Origin: Kitagawia praeruptora
Taxonomy: Eukaryota > Streptophyta > Magnoliopsida > Apiales > Apiaceae
NCBI GenBank assembly: GCA_037693485.1
Contig: CM075348.1
Span: forward strand, 33,350,501-33,414,500
Direction of reading: 5' to 3'
Length of the DNA: 64,000 nucleotides
The notes below the pieces were generated by a model. It was not told where the DNA came from and did not search any database. It saw only the letters and a list, made by a program, of their open reading frames with translations. Below, piece after piece: positions 52,799-64,000 of this stretch (the stretch's first letter is position 1; every line of letters starts with the position of its first letter). The position numbers were made by a program, and so were the translations under genes.

Positions 52799-55700
52799 CT
52801 AGCCATTTTCTTTTGATTGCATCTCCATTGCTTTGGCTTGTAGATCATCATATGCTTTCTGTTTCCTTTCTTTCTCCTTTCTTGCAATCTCATCTACTGC
52901 TCTCATGATTTCTGTCATAGCATCCAATTCTTCAATCATAATAGAGTTTTTGAAATCTTCAAGCACTGGCTTCAGAATGTTGGCAGGATAGTGATTGAGT
53001 AGGTCCATTCTTATATTGACATTGGCTCCATTTCTTCTCCTATACTTCACCACATAGGGATCAAACTGAACTCTACACAATCCCTTTGCCCTTAGCTTTT
53101 CTGCTTCAATCTCCAGTCTATCAATTTCTTTTTCCCTTTCTAACCATTTCTCATAGCAGCCCTTTCTTATCTTCTCAGCATAATCTTTCTTCATTTTCAC
53201 AAAGTCAATCAATTCCAGCTTCCATACTTTCTCCACCTTGTCTTTAGAATCCAGCAATGCAATGATTCTTTCTATCTCATACAATTTACCCCAATGTTGA
53301 CAACCCCCTTGTTTGAATTTCATTTCTTTCCCATCAGTGTACTTGATTACAAGGTGGTCATCCACAATTGCAGCATAGCATATCTTTTGAGCTCTTAGAA
53401 ATAGCAGTTGCTCTTCATCAAAGTCTTCATCAAGTGGCTGGAGCTTTAATCCTGGAATGATTGTTAGGGCTCTAGATTTGGATAGCTTCACTCTCCTTGC
53501 AGCATGTTTAAATTTTATCCTCTTGACATGATTGCTTGGCAGAAATCTTTGACCTTTGTTGGTAGACCATAGTAGTATTCCATTAGCAGATTGCTTTCTG
53601 AAACATACACATGGTTTCTTGACTTGAATCTTCTTCTCTTCTTGAGGTGGTAAGACAGTTGCAGAAGCCATAGATGTAGATTTTGGTAGGTCACTACTAA
53701 CAGTATTCACCCTAGACCTAGAGTCTTGTGTTGTGGTGAGGTTACTGCTAGCATTGCCTAAGGCTTGCTGTCTTCCACTCTTTCTCACATAAGTTTTCCC
53801 TTGGTCATCATCATCCTTTCCATCCTTGTCCCCCTTTTTCTTCTTATCTTCATCACCCTTATCTCTCCTGTGATGTCTTCTCCTCCCATCACCTTTGTCT
53901 TCAGAATCATCATCCTTATTTCTCCTAGGTTGAGCCATCTCTGGAATTTCACCAGTTGCAATATAGGTTCTGAGGATATGCAGTGCCTCAATTTCTTCAG
54001 CATTTCTGGCTCCAACCTTCTTCTGTAATTGATCAATGATAGCAATGATCAGTCTGTGATTTCTGGAGGTGAGATCATGGGGAATGACCAATTGCTTGAT
54101 ATCTTCAATTCTGGTGCCAGACTGATAAATAATTGTCCATGGCTTCTTGATCACTTCTGGTAGCCTTGTAGGTTGACCATTCCTCAAATCATCAAACAGA
54201 CTCTTGCTGTTCTCATTTTTCTTCTCAATGATCTCAAGTATGGCATCTATCTCTGAGTGCTTTAGGTCTTGTAGAGTCTGGTATGTTAGATGCCATATCT
54301 TTAGTTTGGAAACCATCACTATCTCCTTGACCCATATATTGTTGACTTTCTTGGGGATGACAGTGATGTAGTCTATCTGCTTCTTCAACTCCCTCAGATA
54401 GAACTGAGTGTCACCAACCTGTTCCCTTGTGGCTTTCAGAAACTCCAAGAAGGCTTTATCATGATAGTCATTGGAGTTAGCAACTTCTTGTAGATTGGCC
54501 TCTGTAACAACTTTGACTTCTATAGGCTTGGCACTCTCAGATATAGAGATTGGAGGTTTGTCAGATGGCATACTCCCTGCAACCACTGTGGTAGTTATGG
54601 ATTGCTTTTGTCCTCCAGGAGTAGTGATGTGCACAGTTGGTAAGGTGACAACTGGCAAGATAGATGGAGGCTCATCTACTTTGGCTTTTCCTTTGCCAGG
54701 CACATTTGCTAGAGACTTAGAAGCCCTTTGTTGACCACCCTCTTTGATTATTATGCCTTTCTCTCCCTTTGTCTCCCCCTTTGAATTTGAGTTCCTGGCC
54801 TTCTTCTCCCCCTTAGGCTTGTTGTCAGGCACAGAGGCTGTAAAAATGTCCTTTGGGAGTGAAGATTCATCAGGTAGAGGGAGACCCATATGCTTCATCA
54901 TTGCAGCTAACATGGATTGTTGATGCAGAAGGACATCAGCTGTGGTGGATGCTTGAGTGTCCAACTGATCATTTAGCAATGCAACCTTTTCTGTGAGATG
55001 AGCATTGGTCTTGGTGAGAGTAGCTACCTCCTGTTCAAGAGTGTTGACCTTAGTGAATAACTCATTGGCCTTGAAGCCAGATAAAGATTGGTCCTGAAGC
55101 CTCTTCACTTCATATTTAGACAATTCATGCACAGGGACATCAGTCACTAGTCTGGATTGGGCATGTCTGCAGTGAGAAGGTGCTGAGCAATCTTTGTGAA
55201 CTCAGGAATCTGATCCACAATTAAGCTTTGAAGTGCTTCAACCGTCAATTGTTGTGGAACAGACCCTGATCCTGAAGCACTGTCATGTTGCACAGGCTTC
55301 AGCCATGTTGACATGAAGTCAGAGCTAGAGCTAGGCAAGCTAGACTCCTCAGTTACAGATGCAACTTCTGTAACCGGATGGATTGACTCTACTACTGGTG
55401 TCACCACAGAAGTGGGATGAATTACACCAGCAGTTGACACAGGCACAGAGTCTCTAGTAAAAACTAGGGGAACCTCTGTGTTTGTGATGGTGTCATTAGG
55501 ATATGCCTCAGCATGCATTCCCTCACCATCTAAATGTGGGTTCTGAGTGGTGAACAAAGTGTCATGCACTAAGTCACTTGAAATTATTGGCTCATCAAGA
55601 GAAAAGAATTCTTGATGATCAATACCTTGCATCTCAGTTGCCTGAGTTGCAGGTTCCAAAGAAATTTCAGAGATAGATTCTGGAAGAGAAGTGTGTTTTA

Positions 55701-56921
55701 GAGTAGATTTTGGCAACTCCCCCTGAGAGATAGAGGGAGTTTCAAAAGTGATGTGCTCTCCACTCAGTGTTGTGCCAGCCTTATCACTCCCATGTGCTGA
55801 CTCTATACAAGAAGGTGCATTGGGGAGGATGCTTGATTCTATAGGTGCACCCTGTTGAGAGGATACACCTAGTGAGCTGTGTGCCCCTGATTTTACAACT
55901 TCAGCCATTTGTGTGACTGAAGAGGTGGTCTTAGTTTTCTTCTTCTTTGTTCTGTGTAAGGGTGACTCAGGTTCCTCACTTCCTAGACCTAATTCAACAG
56001 CTAATGCTGCTTCAGACAAGATATTTAAAGGTGCAGACATTACTTCCTTTCTCTTCTTTTTACTAACATCACCCTTTTGAGAGGATGATGCAGTTGGCTC
56101 AGTAAGAGGTAGAGTGTTTGGTTGAGAGGGTTGGTTAGCAGGCCCTGGGTTAGCATTTTGTTCTACTTGCTTGGGCTGTGCTAACTTAGATTTTGCATCA
56201 AATGTTGGCATGTTGTGAGGGTAAGTCCTAAACAAACTCTCCATATGGGGAGTTATGTTCAGTCTTACATCCACATCATTCCTAGTTGCCAAGTTACCAA
56301 AAATGAGTTTGGTCATGGACTTAGGATAGCCTATTTTATTTTTATCAATCCCAGGCAATTCAATCAATGAAGCATTTTTATAATTAAGTACAGATTGAAT
56401 AAAGCGAGGGAAGAAAATATCAGTACCTCTCTTGGTTGTGTTCTTACCAAGTCTCCCATATAATTCTTGAAGTATGATTTGGCCAACATCTATCTTCTTT
56501 CCATAGGCCAAAGCATATCCAATTTGCTGCACAGGTGCACTGATTTGATCAAAGCTTGATTTCCTGGCAGTGAAGACTTGGAGAAGAGTTGCAAACACAT
56601 AACTCCACTCCTTTCTCAGATTCTTTCTGTTTAGCTTTCCAAGGTTAATCCCATCTGAGTAGTTTATGAACTCAAAGAATTCCTCCAACTCTTGCAGTAG
56701 ATGACATATGAAGTGATTGCGTTTTCCAGGGCTACAACCTCCACAATAGCAGTACTCCAGAATTGTTCCAGAATATCTAGATATAGAGTTGGGTTGGCAG
56801 AGAGTGCATCCTTGATATACGACTCAGCCATCCATTTCACAAAGCACTTGAAATTGGCATTGGGTGCTTCAACATCACTAGTGAGTGCGATGAAGTTGGT
56901 GTTAAACTTTACTGTTGCCAT
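52799..56921 (-). pseudogene. ORF3 of element 2, broken by two deletions
   Basis: Aligned with the 1584-codon ORF3 of element 1, this copy starts at 56921 with the same MATVKFNT and keeps the N-terminal domain, the Ser/Thr-rich middle, the coiled coil and the charged C-terminus. About 94 bp are missing near 56691 and about 538 bp near 55150, each shifting the frame. The second junction lies at a 6-bp repeat AGACTA, present at both ends of the missing segment in element 1. The leader with the telo-box complement (56980-56987) is retained. Confidence 0.9.
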
Positions 56922-57766
56922 TTGTGTAGAAGAGAGAAAAGAAATTGAAGGTTGAAGAAGAAATTTGGCTTTTCGTAGCTAGGGTTTCAGGGGTTTAGAG
57001 AGTGTAGATGCTTGAGAAATCGAATGAAATGAATCGAATAGATGTGAGATTGTATAAGTATGAAGTACTTGAATTGTCGATTAGCAGAAGGTTTTGTATC
57101 GACAAGTCAGGCATTCGAGAAGTAGAAAACAACTATTCGAGAAGTCAAGAATGGCTTAATCGATAACTCAAGCAGATAGAAACTCACAGCTGGCAGTTAT
57201 CTAACTTTGAAATAATTCTAAATTAAATAAAATGTGTTTTTATGAGTGAATTAAACTTTTAGACAAAAGTCCAAAATCGATTAAAATTCAGCGAGAATTC
57301 AGCCTTTTCAAATGATTCGAGAACTCAAATATAGTGTTCGAGAACTCAGTCATTCGAGAACTCAGTTACTATATTCGAGAAGTCAATAATTCCTCTATTC
57401 GATATCTCAGAAAGACTCTATTCGAGAACTCAAGAGTACTCTAATGAGACTTATTAGAGATGTCGAATAGTGAATCATTCGAGAAGTCTGACTTATCGAA
57501 TTATACCCATCACTCATAAAAATTTGATTTTCACTATCTTTTTAAAATCTACCAGACATATTCATTGAAAAATATCCTAGCAAATCAAATAGTGATTTTC
57601 TCAAAATTTCATAGAAATTTTAAGTTAATAAAAATATGATTTTCAACATATGCAACATATTTGAAATATTTATAAATCATATTTCAGCCAACACTTACTC
57701 CAAAAATATTGAGAATTTAGATAAAGTAAGTGTTTACTGCTGCAACAATCTAGATGATGTATTCAC
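56922..57766 (-). repeat. Pol-ORF3 spacer and leader of element 2
   Basis: Counterpart of the element 1 spacer. The leader (56922-57060) keeps the telo-box and pyrimidine-rich stretch; about 57085-57500 holds the TTCGA-core units, again mostly opposite in sense to the LTR array. Confidence 0.8.
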
Positions 57767-60700
57767 TTAGCCAGAATCTGAAGAATTCAGCATTCCAATC
57801 TCACTTACCAACCTTGTGAAGGTGGCTTCATCTAATGGCTTAGTGAATATATCAGCTAGTTGTTTATCTGTAGAGACATAATGCAACTCAATGGTTCCAT
57901 TAGTTGCATGTTCTCTTATGAAATGATATCTGATGTCAATGTGCTTTGTTCTAGAATGATTGACAGGATTGGCAACTATAGAGATTGCACTTGTGTTGTC
58001 ACACATGATTGGAATTCTTTCCAACACAAGTCCATAATCTCTAAGTTGATTTCTAATCCAAAGCACTTGAGCACAGCAACTTCCAGCAGCTATGTATTCA
58101 GCCTCAGCTGTAGAAGTTGACACAGATTGTTGCTTCTTGCTATACCAAGAAACTAACCTTTGTCCAAGAAACTGGCAGCTTCCTGAGGTGCTTTTCCTAT
58201 CCACTCTGCATCCAGCATAATCAGCATCAGAGTAGCCAACCAGATTGAACCCTGTGTCCTTAGGATACCATAATCCCAAGTTAGGAGTGCCCTTCAGATA
58301 TCTAAAGATCCTTTTTATTGCAATCAAATGTGATTCCTTTGGATTTGATTGAAACCTTGCACACAAGCATGTAGCAAACATGATGTCTGGCCTACTTGCA
58401 GTGAGGTAGAGTAGAGAACCAACCATGCCTCTGTAGACTGAGATATCTACTCTCTTGCCTTTAGCATCTTCATCCAATTTAGTGGCAGTGGCCATGGGTG
58501 TCTTGGCAGGTGAACAATCTTCCAAGTCAAACTTTTTCAATAAATCCTTGATGTACTTGGTTTGACTGATAAAGATACCATCCTTCCTTTGACTGACTTG
58601 CAACCCTAGAAAGAATGTCAACTCTCCCATCATACTCATCTCATATCTGCTCTGCATGAGTTTAGAGAATTTCTCACACAGTTTCTCATTTGTAGAACCA
58701 AAAATGATATCATCCACATAGATTTGAACTAGGATCATATCATCACCATGCTTCTTGTAAAACAGTGTCTTGTCCAATGTGCCTCGAGTGAATTGATTTT
58801 CAAGAAGAAATTGTGATAGAGTATCATACCATGCTCTTGGAGCTTGCTTAAGTCCATACAGTGCCTTAAGCAATCTGTAGACAAATTCTGGGAAATGTGG
58901 ATCCTCAAAGCCAGGTGGTTGTTGCACATAAACCTCTTCTTCCAACTCTCCATTTAGAAATGCACTCTTGACATCCATTTGATAAACTTTAAAGTTTGAA
59001 TGAGCAGCAAATGCCAAGAATATTCTAATGGCTTCCAATCTAGCAACAGGGGCAAATGTCTCATCATAATCAATGCCTTCCTGTTGAGAGTATCCTTTTG
59101 CAACCAGCCTTGCTTTGTTTCTTATTATTACACCATCTTCATCCATCTTATTCTTCAGAACCCATTTTGTTCCAACAATGGTTCTATTCTTTGGTGCAGG
59201 CACAAGTTCCCATACTTTGTTCCTTTCAAATTGATTCAGCTCCTCTTGCATAGCAATAATCCAATCTGGATCCAACAATGCATCATCAAGTTTCTTAGGC
59301 TCAACTTGTGATAGAAAACATCCATAGAGGCACTCATTTTGAGTTGCTCTCCTAGTCCTTACTCCTGCATTAGGATCTCCAATGATTTGCTCTGCAGTGT
59401 GTGATCTATCCCATTTCCTTGAGTGTTCAGCCTGATTTCTCATCCTTGATGTTGCTTCATCATCCTCATCATGATCATCCTCATTTCCTCCCCCTGTGAG
59501 GTTGCCATTACTCACAGGTGTGTCTTGGATGCTTGTTTCTTCACTATTGATTGGCACAAATTCTTCTCTTGTATCATTATTCACTTGAGTTTGTTGAACT
59601 TGAGTTTCAACTCTAGTTTCAGTCTCTTCATCAGAATCATCTAGATTATCAAACTTCAATGGATCTTTGTCTTCATCATTGGCTTCTTCTAGTCCAGGTA
59701 GTTTGCTGTCATCAAATGTTACATCTGTGCTTTCCATAACTTTCTTTTGACTGATGACATAAACCTTGTATGCAATTCTTTCCATAGAATAGCCAAGAAA
59801 GATTCCTTCAAATGCTTTTGCATCAAACTTTCCAACATATTCAGAATTGTCCTTAAGTACAAAGCATTTGCTTCCAAAAGTATGAATATACTTTAGTGTA
59901 GGCTTCTTTCCAGTCATCAAGTTGTAAGGAGTCTTTCCAGTGTTTTTGTTGATGAGGGTTCTGTTCTGAATATAGCATGCAGTGCTCACAGCCTCAGCCC
60001 AAAAACATGTGGGCATTTTTGCATCAAGTAACATTGTTCTAGCAGCCTCAATTAGAGTTCTATTCTTTCTCTCAACAACTCCATTTTGTTGTGGAGTCCT
60101 TGGAGCTGAGAATTGCTGAGAAATGCCATTCTCTTTGCAGAATGCTTCAAGTGTGGCATTTCTGAACTCTGTTCCATTATCACTCCTCAATGCAATCACA
60201 CTTGCATTGTTTGCCTTTGCTTCCTTGTCAACTTTCTTTATATGCTCAATGATTACTTGTGGAGCCTCATCTTTTGATGCCAGAAATTCTACCCATGTAT
60301 ACCTTGAAAAATCATCAACCATTACCAGGGCATACTTCTTTCTTCCAAGTGACATTATGTTAACAGGCCCAAACAAATCCATATGGATAAGTTGTAGTGG
60401 CTTGGTTACAGATGTCACTGTCTTTGACTTGTGGCTTGATCTCTTCATTTTTCCTTTTTGACAAGCCTCACACACTCCTTCTTGGCAGAATTCAAGTGTG
60501 GGCATGCCTCTCACTAACTCTCTTTTGACTAGAGAATTAATGGCCTTAAAGTTCAGGTGTGATAGTTTCTTGTGCCACAGCCAACAATCTTCATTTGATG
60601 CTTTTGAGTAAAAGCAACAAATTTTGTCCTTGTTTGCAGAGTCCATATTGGCTACAAACAGGCTTCCCTTCCTTACTCCAGATAGAGCAAAATCACCAGT

Positions 60701-61038
60701 CTTCTTGTGGGTGATCAAACATTCATCTTTGTCAAAATTCACTTTGAATCCTCTATCAATAAACTGACCAACACTTAACAGATTATGCTTGAGCCCCTTG
60801 ACTAGTGCTACATCTTCATGATGACATTTCCAACTTTCAGCTTGCCATATCCCAATGTGTTACCCATGCTGTCATCTCCAAAAGCAACCATTGGGCCAGC
60901 CTTTTCCTCATACTGTGATAGCAGGGCCATATCACCAGTCATATGATTTGAGCATCCACTGTCCAAAATCCACATGACCTTCTTTTCACTTTCTTTGCCC
61001 TGCAACCACAAAGGTATTACTTTTCCTTTGGTACCCAA
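57767..61038 (-). pseudogene. Pol of element 2, one frameshift
   Basis: The pieces 60808-61038 (protease with DSG) and 57767-60742 (integrase, RT with YVDD, RNase H) are in different frames. Relative to element 1, one nucleotide is missing near 60818, just after the protease block GKLKVGNVI. The catalytic motifs downstream are all intact, so the break is recent. As in element 1, pol opens in the -1 frame over the end of gag. Confidence 0.92.
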
Positions 61039-63524
61039 ACAAGTTTGGGTCCATGTGACTTAGAGACAGTTTTATCATAAACAACATGCTTGTTAACTTT
61101 CTTAGTGTCAGTCTTCTTGTCACTGTTGGAAGTCTTAGAACCTGAGGTTTCAGACTTAGGTGACAAAGGTACCTTCCTAGCTTTAGGAGGACTTGAAGAC
61201 TTTGACCTTGTGTAGTGTGTGTGAGAATTGTGACTGATACAACCATCAATGAACTGTCTTCTTAAATTAAAACAACTAGTCATAACATTCATATTGCATG
61301 GCATACAGTCAAATTTATCACAGAAGGGTGCATCTCTATGTCTTAGAGGCACAGAACAGTCATAGAAAGGTTTAGACACACTACCAACAGGTTTCTTGCA
61401 TGCATGAGTTAGATGATTGGTACTGAAACAGTTCTGACAAGTTTTCCTAGGGGCATTAGGCATATAAGCATAGTTGTTATCCTTGTTAATCCCTAACTTG
61501 CCATTTCTGTTCTGTTTCTTTTTAGTCACTTCCTTTCCTGATTCACTCTTCCCAGCTGATACAAACTTAACAAACTTCTTAGGTCTTGGCCTATCAACTA
61601 CTGGCTTCTTGGTCTTTGACTTGACACTCTCACCCTTAGAGGATGCTTGATGTTCACTAGATTGTGCCTCATCCTCATCATTCAACATTTGCTTGATGAG
61701 TAAGGCATCCTCATCAATTTCAAATGTTGATTCCTTAAAAATTGGATTTTCAGTTTTTCTCAAAATGTGAGGCACTTTCTCATGAACAGCTGTGTCCTCT
61801 TCGATGACAGCATAGCCTTTCCTTTGTTTGAGAGAGTCATAGTCAAGTCCAATAGCTGCTTTGGGTTTAGCTTCAATTTTCTCACAGTAGGATTGCACTA
61901 AACCAGATGATTTCTTGAAAGTTTTAAGTTTGAATTCATTCTCAGCTAATTCATCCCTAAGAGCCTTCTCTACTTGACTAGCACATAGAACCTTGTTCTC
62001 CAAATATTCAACTTCTTTCTTAAGGTTTTCTACTTGCATAGCAGTTAGCTCAAGTTCCTCATTCTTTTTGGTTAATACTTCATTTCTAGTAGACAGTTTA
62101 GCAATCTCCTCATTAGCAGCAGTCATACTAGTATGAATATTAAACATTTCAACAGATAATTGTTCAATCATGGATTTGTATTCAGAAACAGACATGTCTA
62201 TAGTAGTGAGAGATGGTACCTGAGAATCAGATGAAGATGAGTCATCCTTGGAGTTGGCCATCAAGGCATAATTGCAGAATTCTTGTTCCTCTTCATCACT
62301 CTCAGAATCATCCCAACACTTCCCTTCAGCTATGTAGGCCTTACCATGTGTCTGCTTTTTCAGAAGGGCCTCATACTTAGCTTCTAGCTCAAGATAATCT
62401 CTATCCTTCTTTTTAGGCTTCTTGCATTCACTGGCAAAATGCCCTAGGTCATTGCATCTATAACACCTTACAGATGACCTATCCACATAACCGGTTTTGA
62501 ACTTATTTCTGTTTGGTTTCACAGGTGCCTTGTTCTTGTTGGCTGAATGGTTTTGAGTTTTGGGTTTGAAGGGTTGATTTCTTTTAAATCTGATGTTTGG
62601 AAATTTTCTGGCCATGAAAGCATATGAAGTATTTTCCATCCCATCAAGTTCTTCCAGAGTGTAAAACTCTTCTTCTTCTTCCTCCTTTTCCTCAACAGGT
62701 TCACTCACCCCAGCTTCAGTTTCTTCATCATCTGCCACCTCCTCTATCCTTAGTTGGCTTGTAGATGCTTCTAGGTCCAGAATGGATTTGTTGACAATCA
62801 AGGCACATGATGTGTTTATCATCCTACCTTGGTTGGCTTAGATAGCCCTTTTCTGAAGCAACTCAAGTTCATGAGTCTTTAGGACTCCATAGAGTACATC
62901 ATAGGTGACTTTGTTCAAATCTCTCTCTCTTAGAGAAATGACTCTTTGCTCCAGATGATTTGGTGAAGACAACAGAAATTTCATATTTAACTCCTTGGTG
63001 CTGTAAACCTTTCCATTCATCTGCAACTCAGTAACTAGCTTGTGAAACCTTTCAAACATCTCAGTGATGCTTTCCTTGGGCTGTGCCATGAAAGCTTCAT
63101 ACTGTGTGACCAATATCTGTTTCCTGTTTTCTTTAACCTCATCAGTCCCTTCACACAACACCTCAATGTGATCCCACATCTCTTTAGCAGACGTGCATGA
63201 TGCAATGTTTGCAAACATTGACATATCCATGGAATCAATGATGAGCAACATGAGGTGGCTGTCAAGAGCAACCTTCTCCCTTTCTGACTCTGTCCACTTT
63301 GATGGATCCTTGGCCTCATAAGCTCTAGGGATTGTTATGGTTCCAACAGTCTTCTCTGGTATCTCTTGTTGTGGAACAAAAGGACCATTCTTGAGAATCT
63401 CAGGATACAAGGGATGAGAGGCTTTGATGAACAACATCATCTTTATCTTCCAGAGGTTGAAGTTTTCTTTATCAAACTTAGGGACCTTCACCGTTCCTGT
63501 AGTCTTTGGTGTATTCGAACTCAT
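61017..63524 (-). pseudogene. Gag of element 2, one in-frame stop
   Basis: Starts MSSNTPKTTG at 63524 as in element 1. A TAA at 62838-62840 replaces the CAA found in element 1, after residue 228 (RAI), cutting the capsid region from both zinc knuckles and the coiled coil. Apart from this single C-to-T change the frame runs to the same stop at 61017. Both zinc knuckles are present downstream. Confidence 0.92.
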
Positions 63525-63555
63525 GATCGTTTCTCTGTTTTTGAATAAACAGCCC

Positions 63556-63567
63556 GCTCTGATACCA
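63556..63567 (-). promoter_or_regulatory. Primer-binding site of element 2
   Basis: The minus strand reads TGGTATCAGAGC, two bases from the 5' LTR, as in element 1. Confidence 0.92.
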
Positions 63568-63569
63568 CT

Positions 63570-64000
63570 TGTTGAGTATTGAATACGGTAAAAGAATACA
63601 GGGGGGGGTGAATGGATTCTTGAACTTTTCTTGGATTGAGTCTATGTAGCAGATAAGTGCCTGTGTGTGTAGAAGTGAAGGTGCGGATAAATAAACAACA
63701 CAACACGCAATATCACTTTAATCTAATGTATATTAGATAAAGGTTGCTACAATCTGTGAATACAAATGGTAGTATTCTCAGCTTCGTTTTTCTCAGAGAG
63801 ATATAGCTTACAGTGTATGAAAAACTAGACTCACAAAAGTTACTAAGTTATGAAGTGAGGCTGTGTCCTTATAGAACATGGATACAGCCTGCTTACTACA
63901 AATAAGGTAGCTAAACAAATTACTTTCTAGTCTGTCTATCCTTTTTGAGTAAGCGTCCAAACGGTTACAGATTTGACTTTGCAAAGCCTGTTTAGATCCA
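63570..64000 (-). repeat. 5' LTR of element 2, truncated by the window edge
   Basis: 431 bp are visible, base for base the same as 51353-51783 by eye, including the run of eight G. The remaining part, about 860 bp, lies outside the window. Confidence 0.93.

Larger units (their letters stand above)
51353..64000 (-). mobile_element. Sirevirus-type element 2, defective, right LTR cut by the window
   Basis: Same family as element 1 but on the minus strand: 3' LTR 51353-52640, polypurine tract 52641-52652, damaged ORF3, pol and gag, primer-binding site 63556-63567, then 5' LTR from 63570 to beyond the window end. The 431 visible bases of the 5' LTR look identical to the matching part of the 3' LTR, so insertion is very recent, yet gag has a stop, pol a 1-nt deletion and ORF3 two deletions. 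It landed in a Mutator-like element; the target duplication cannot be checked because the far flank is outside. Confidence 0.95.

Overview
This is a plant nuclear window, probably from a dicot of the asterid type. The evidence is one intron-rich raffinose-family glycosidase gene, TATA and poly(A) signals, and dense layers of plant transposons. The asterid assignment is inference, resting on the kind of third ORF carried by the Sirevirus-type elements. I see no tRNA, rRNA or CRISPR array.

Layout. 1-2816: the 5' part of a decayed Ty1/copia element on the minus strand, cut by the window edge. 3757-5322: two nested hAT-type MITEs inside a 38-bp direct repeat. 5338-12610: the one clear host gene, a minus-strand seed-imbibition protein / alkaline alpha-galactosidase-like member of GH36. 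It has 13 coding exons that sum to 770 codons, a probable 5' leader intron and a TATA box. 12848-27598: AT-rich intergenic DNA made of hAT, Tourist-like, Stowaway-like, Helitron and Mutator-like non-autonomous elements, with one retroposed sequence (18966-19918). 27949-42097: a complete 14.1-kb Ty1/copia Sirevirus-type element on the plus strand, with gag, pol and a 1584-codon third ORF, 1.29-kb LTRs and TSD tacat. 42379-51352: more MITEs, a protein with a decayed RNase H fold, a 5'-truncated LINE, a 1-kb foldback element and a second copy of the Mutator-like family. 51353 to the window end: a second element of the same Sirevirus-type family on the minus strand. It is damaged in all three ORFs, yet its two LTRs look identical where both are visible.

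How the parts relate. The two Sirevirus-type elements share LTRs, ORFs and an unusual array of TTCGA-core repeats, which lies in one orientation in the LTR and mostly the opposite orientation upstream of the third ORF. That ORF has a leader that looks like a host gene's (TATA-like run, telo-box AAACCCTA, pyrimidine-rich stretch, AAATGGC start). Several insertions can be dated relative to one another because the window also holds uninterrupted copies of their target sequence. All assignments come from reading the sequence; no database search was run.
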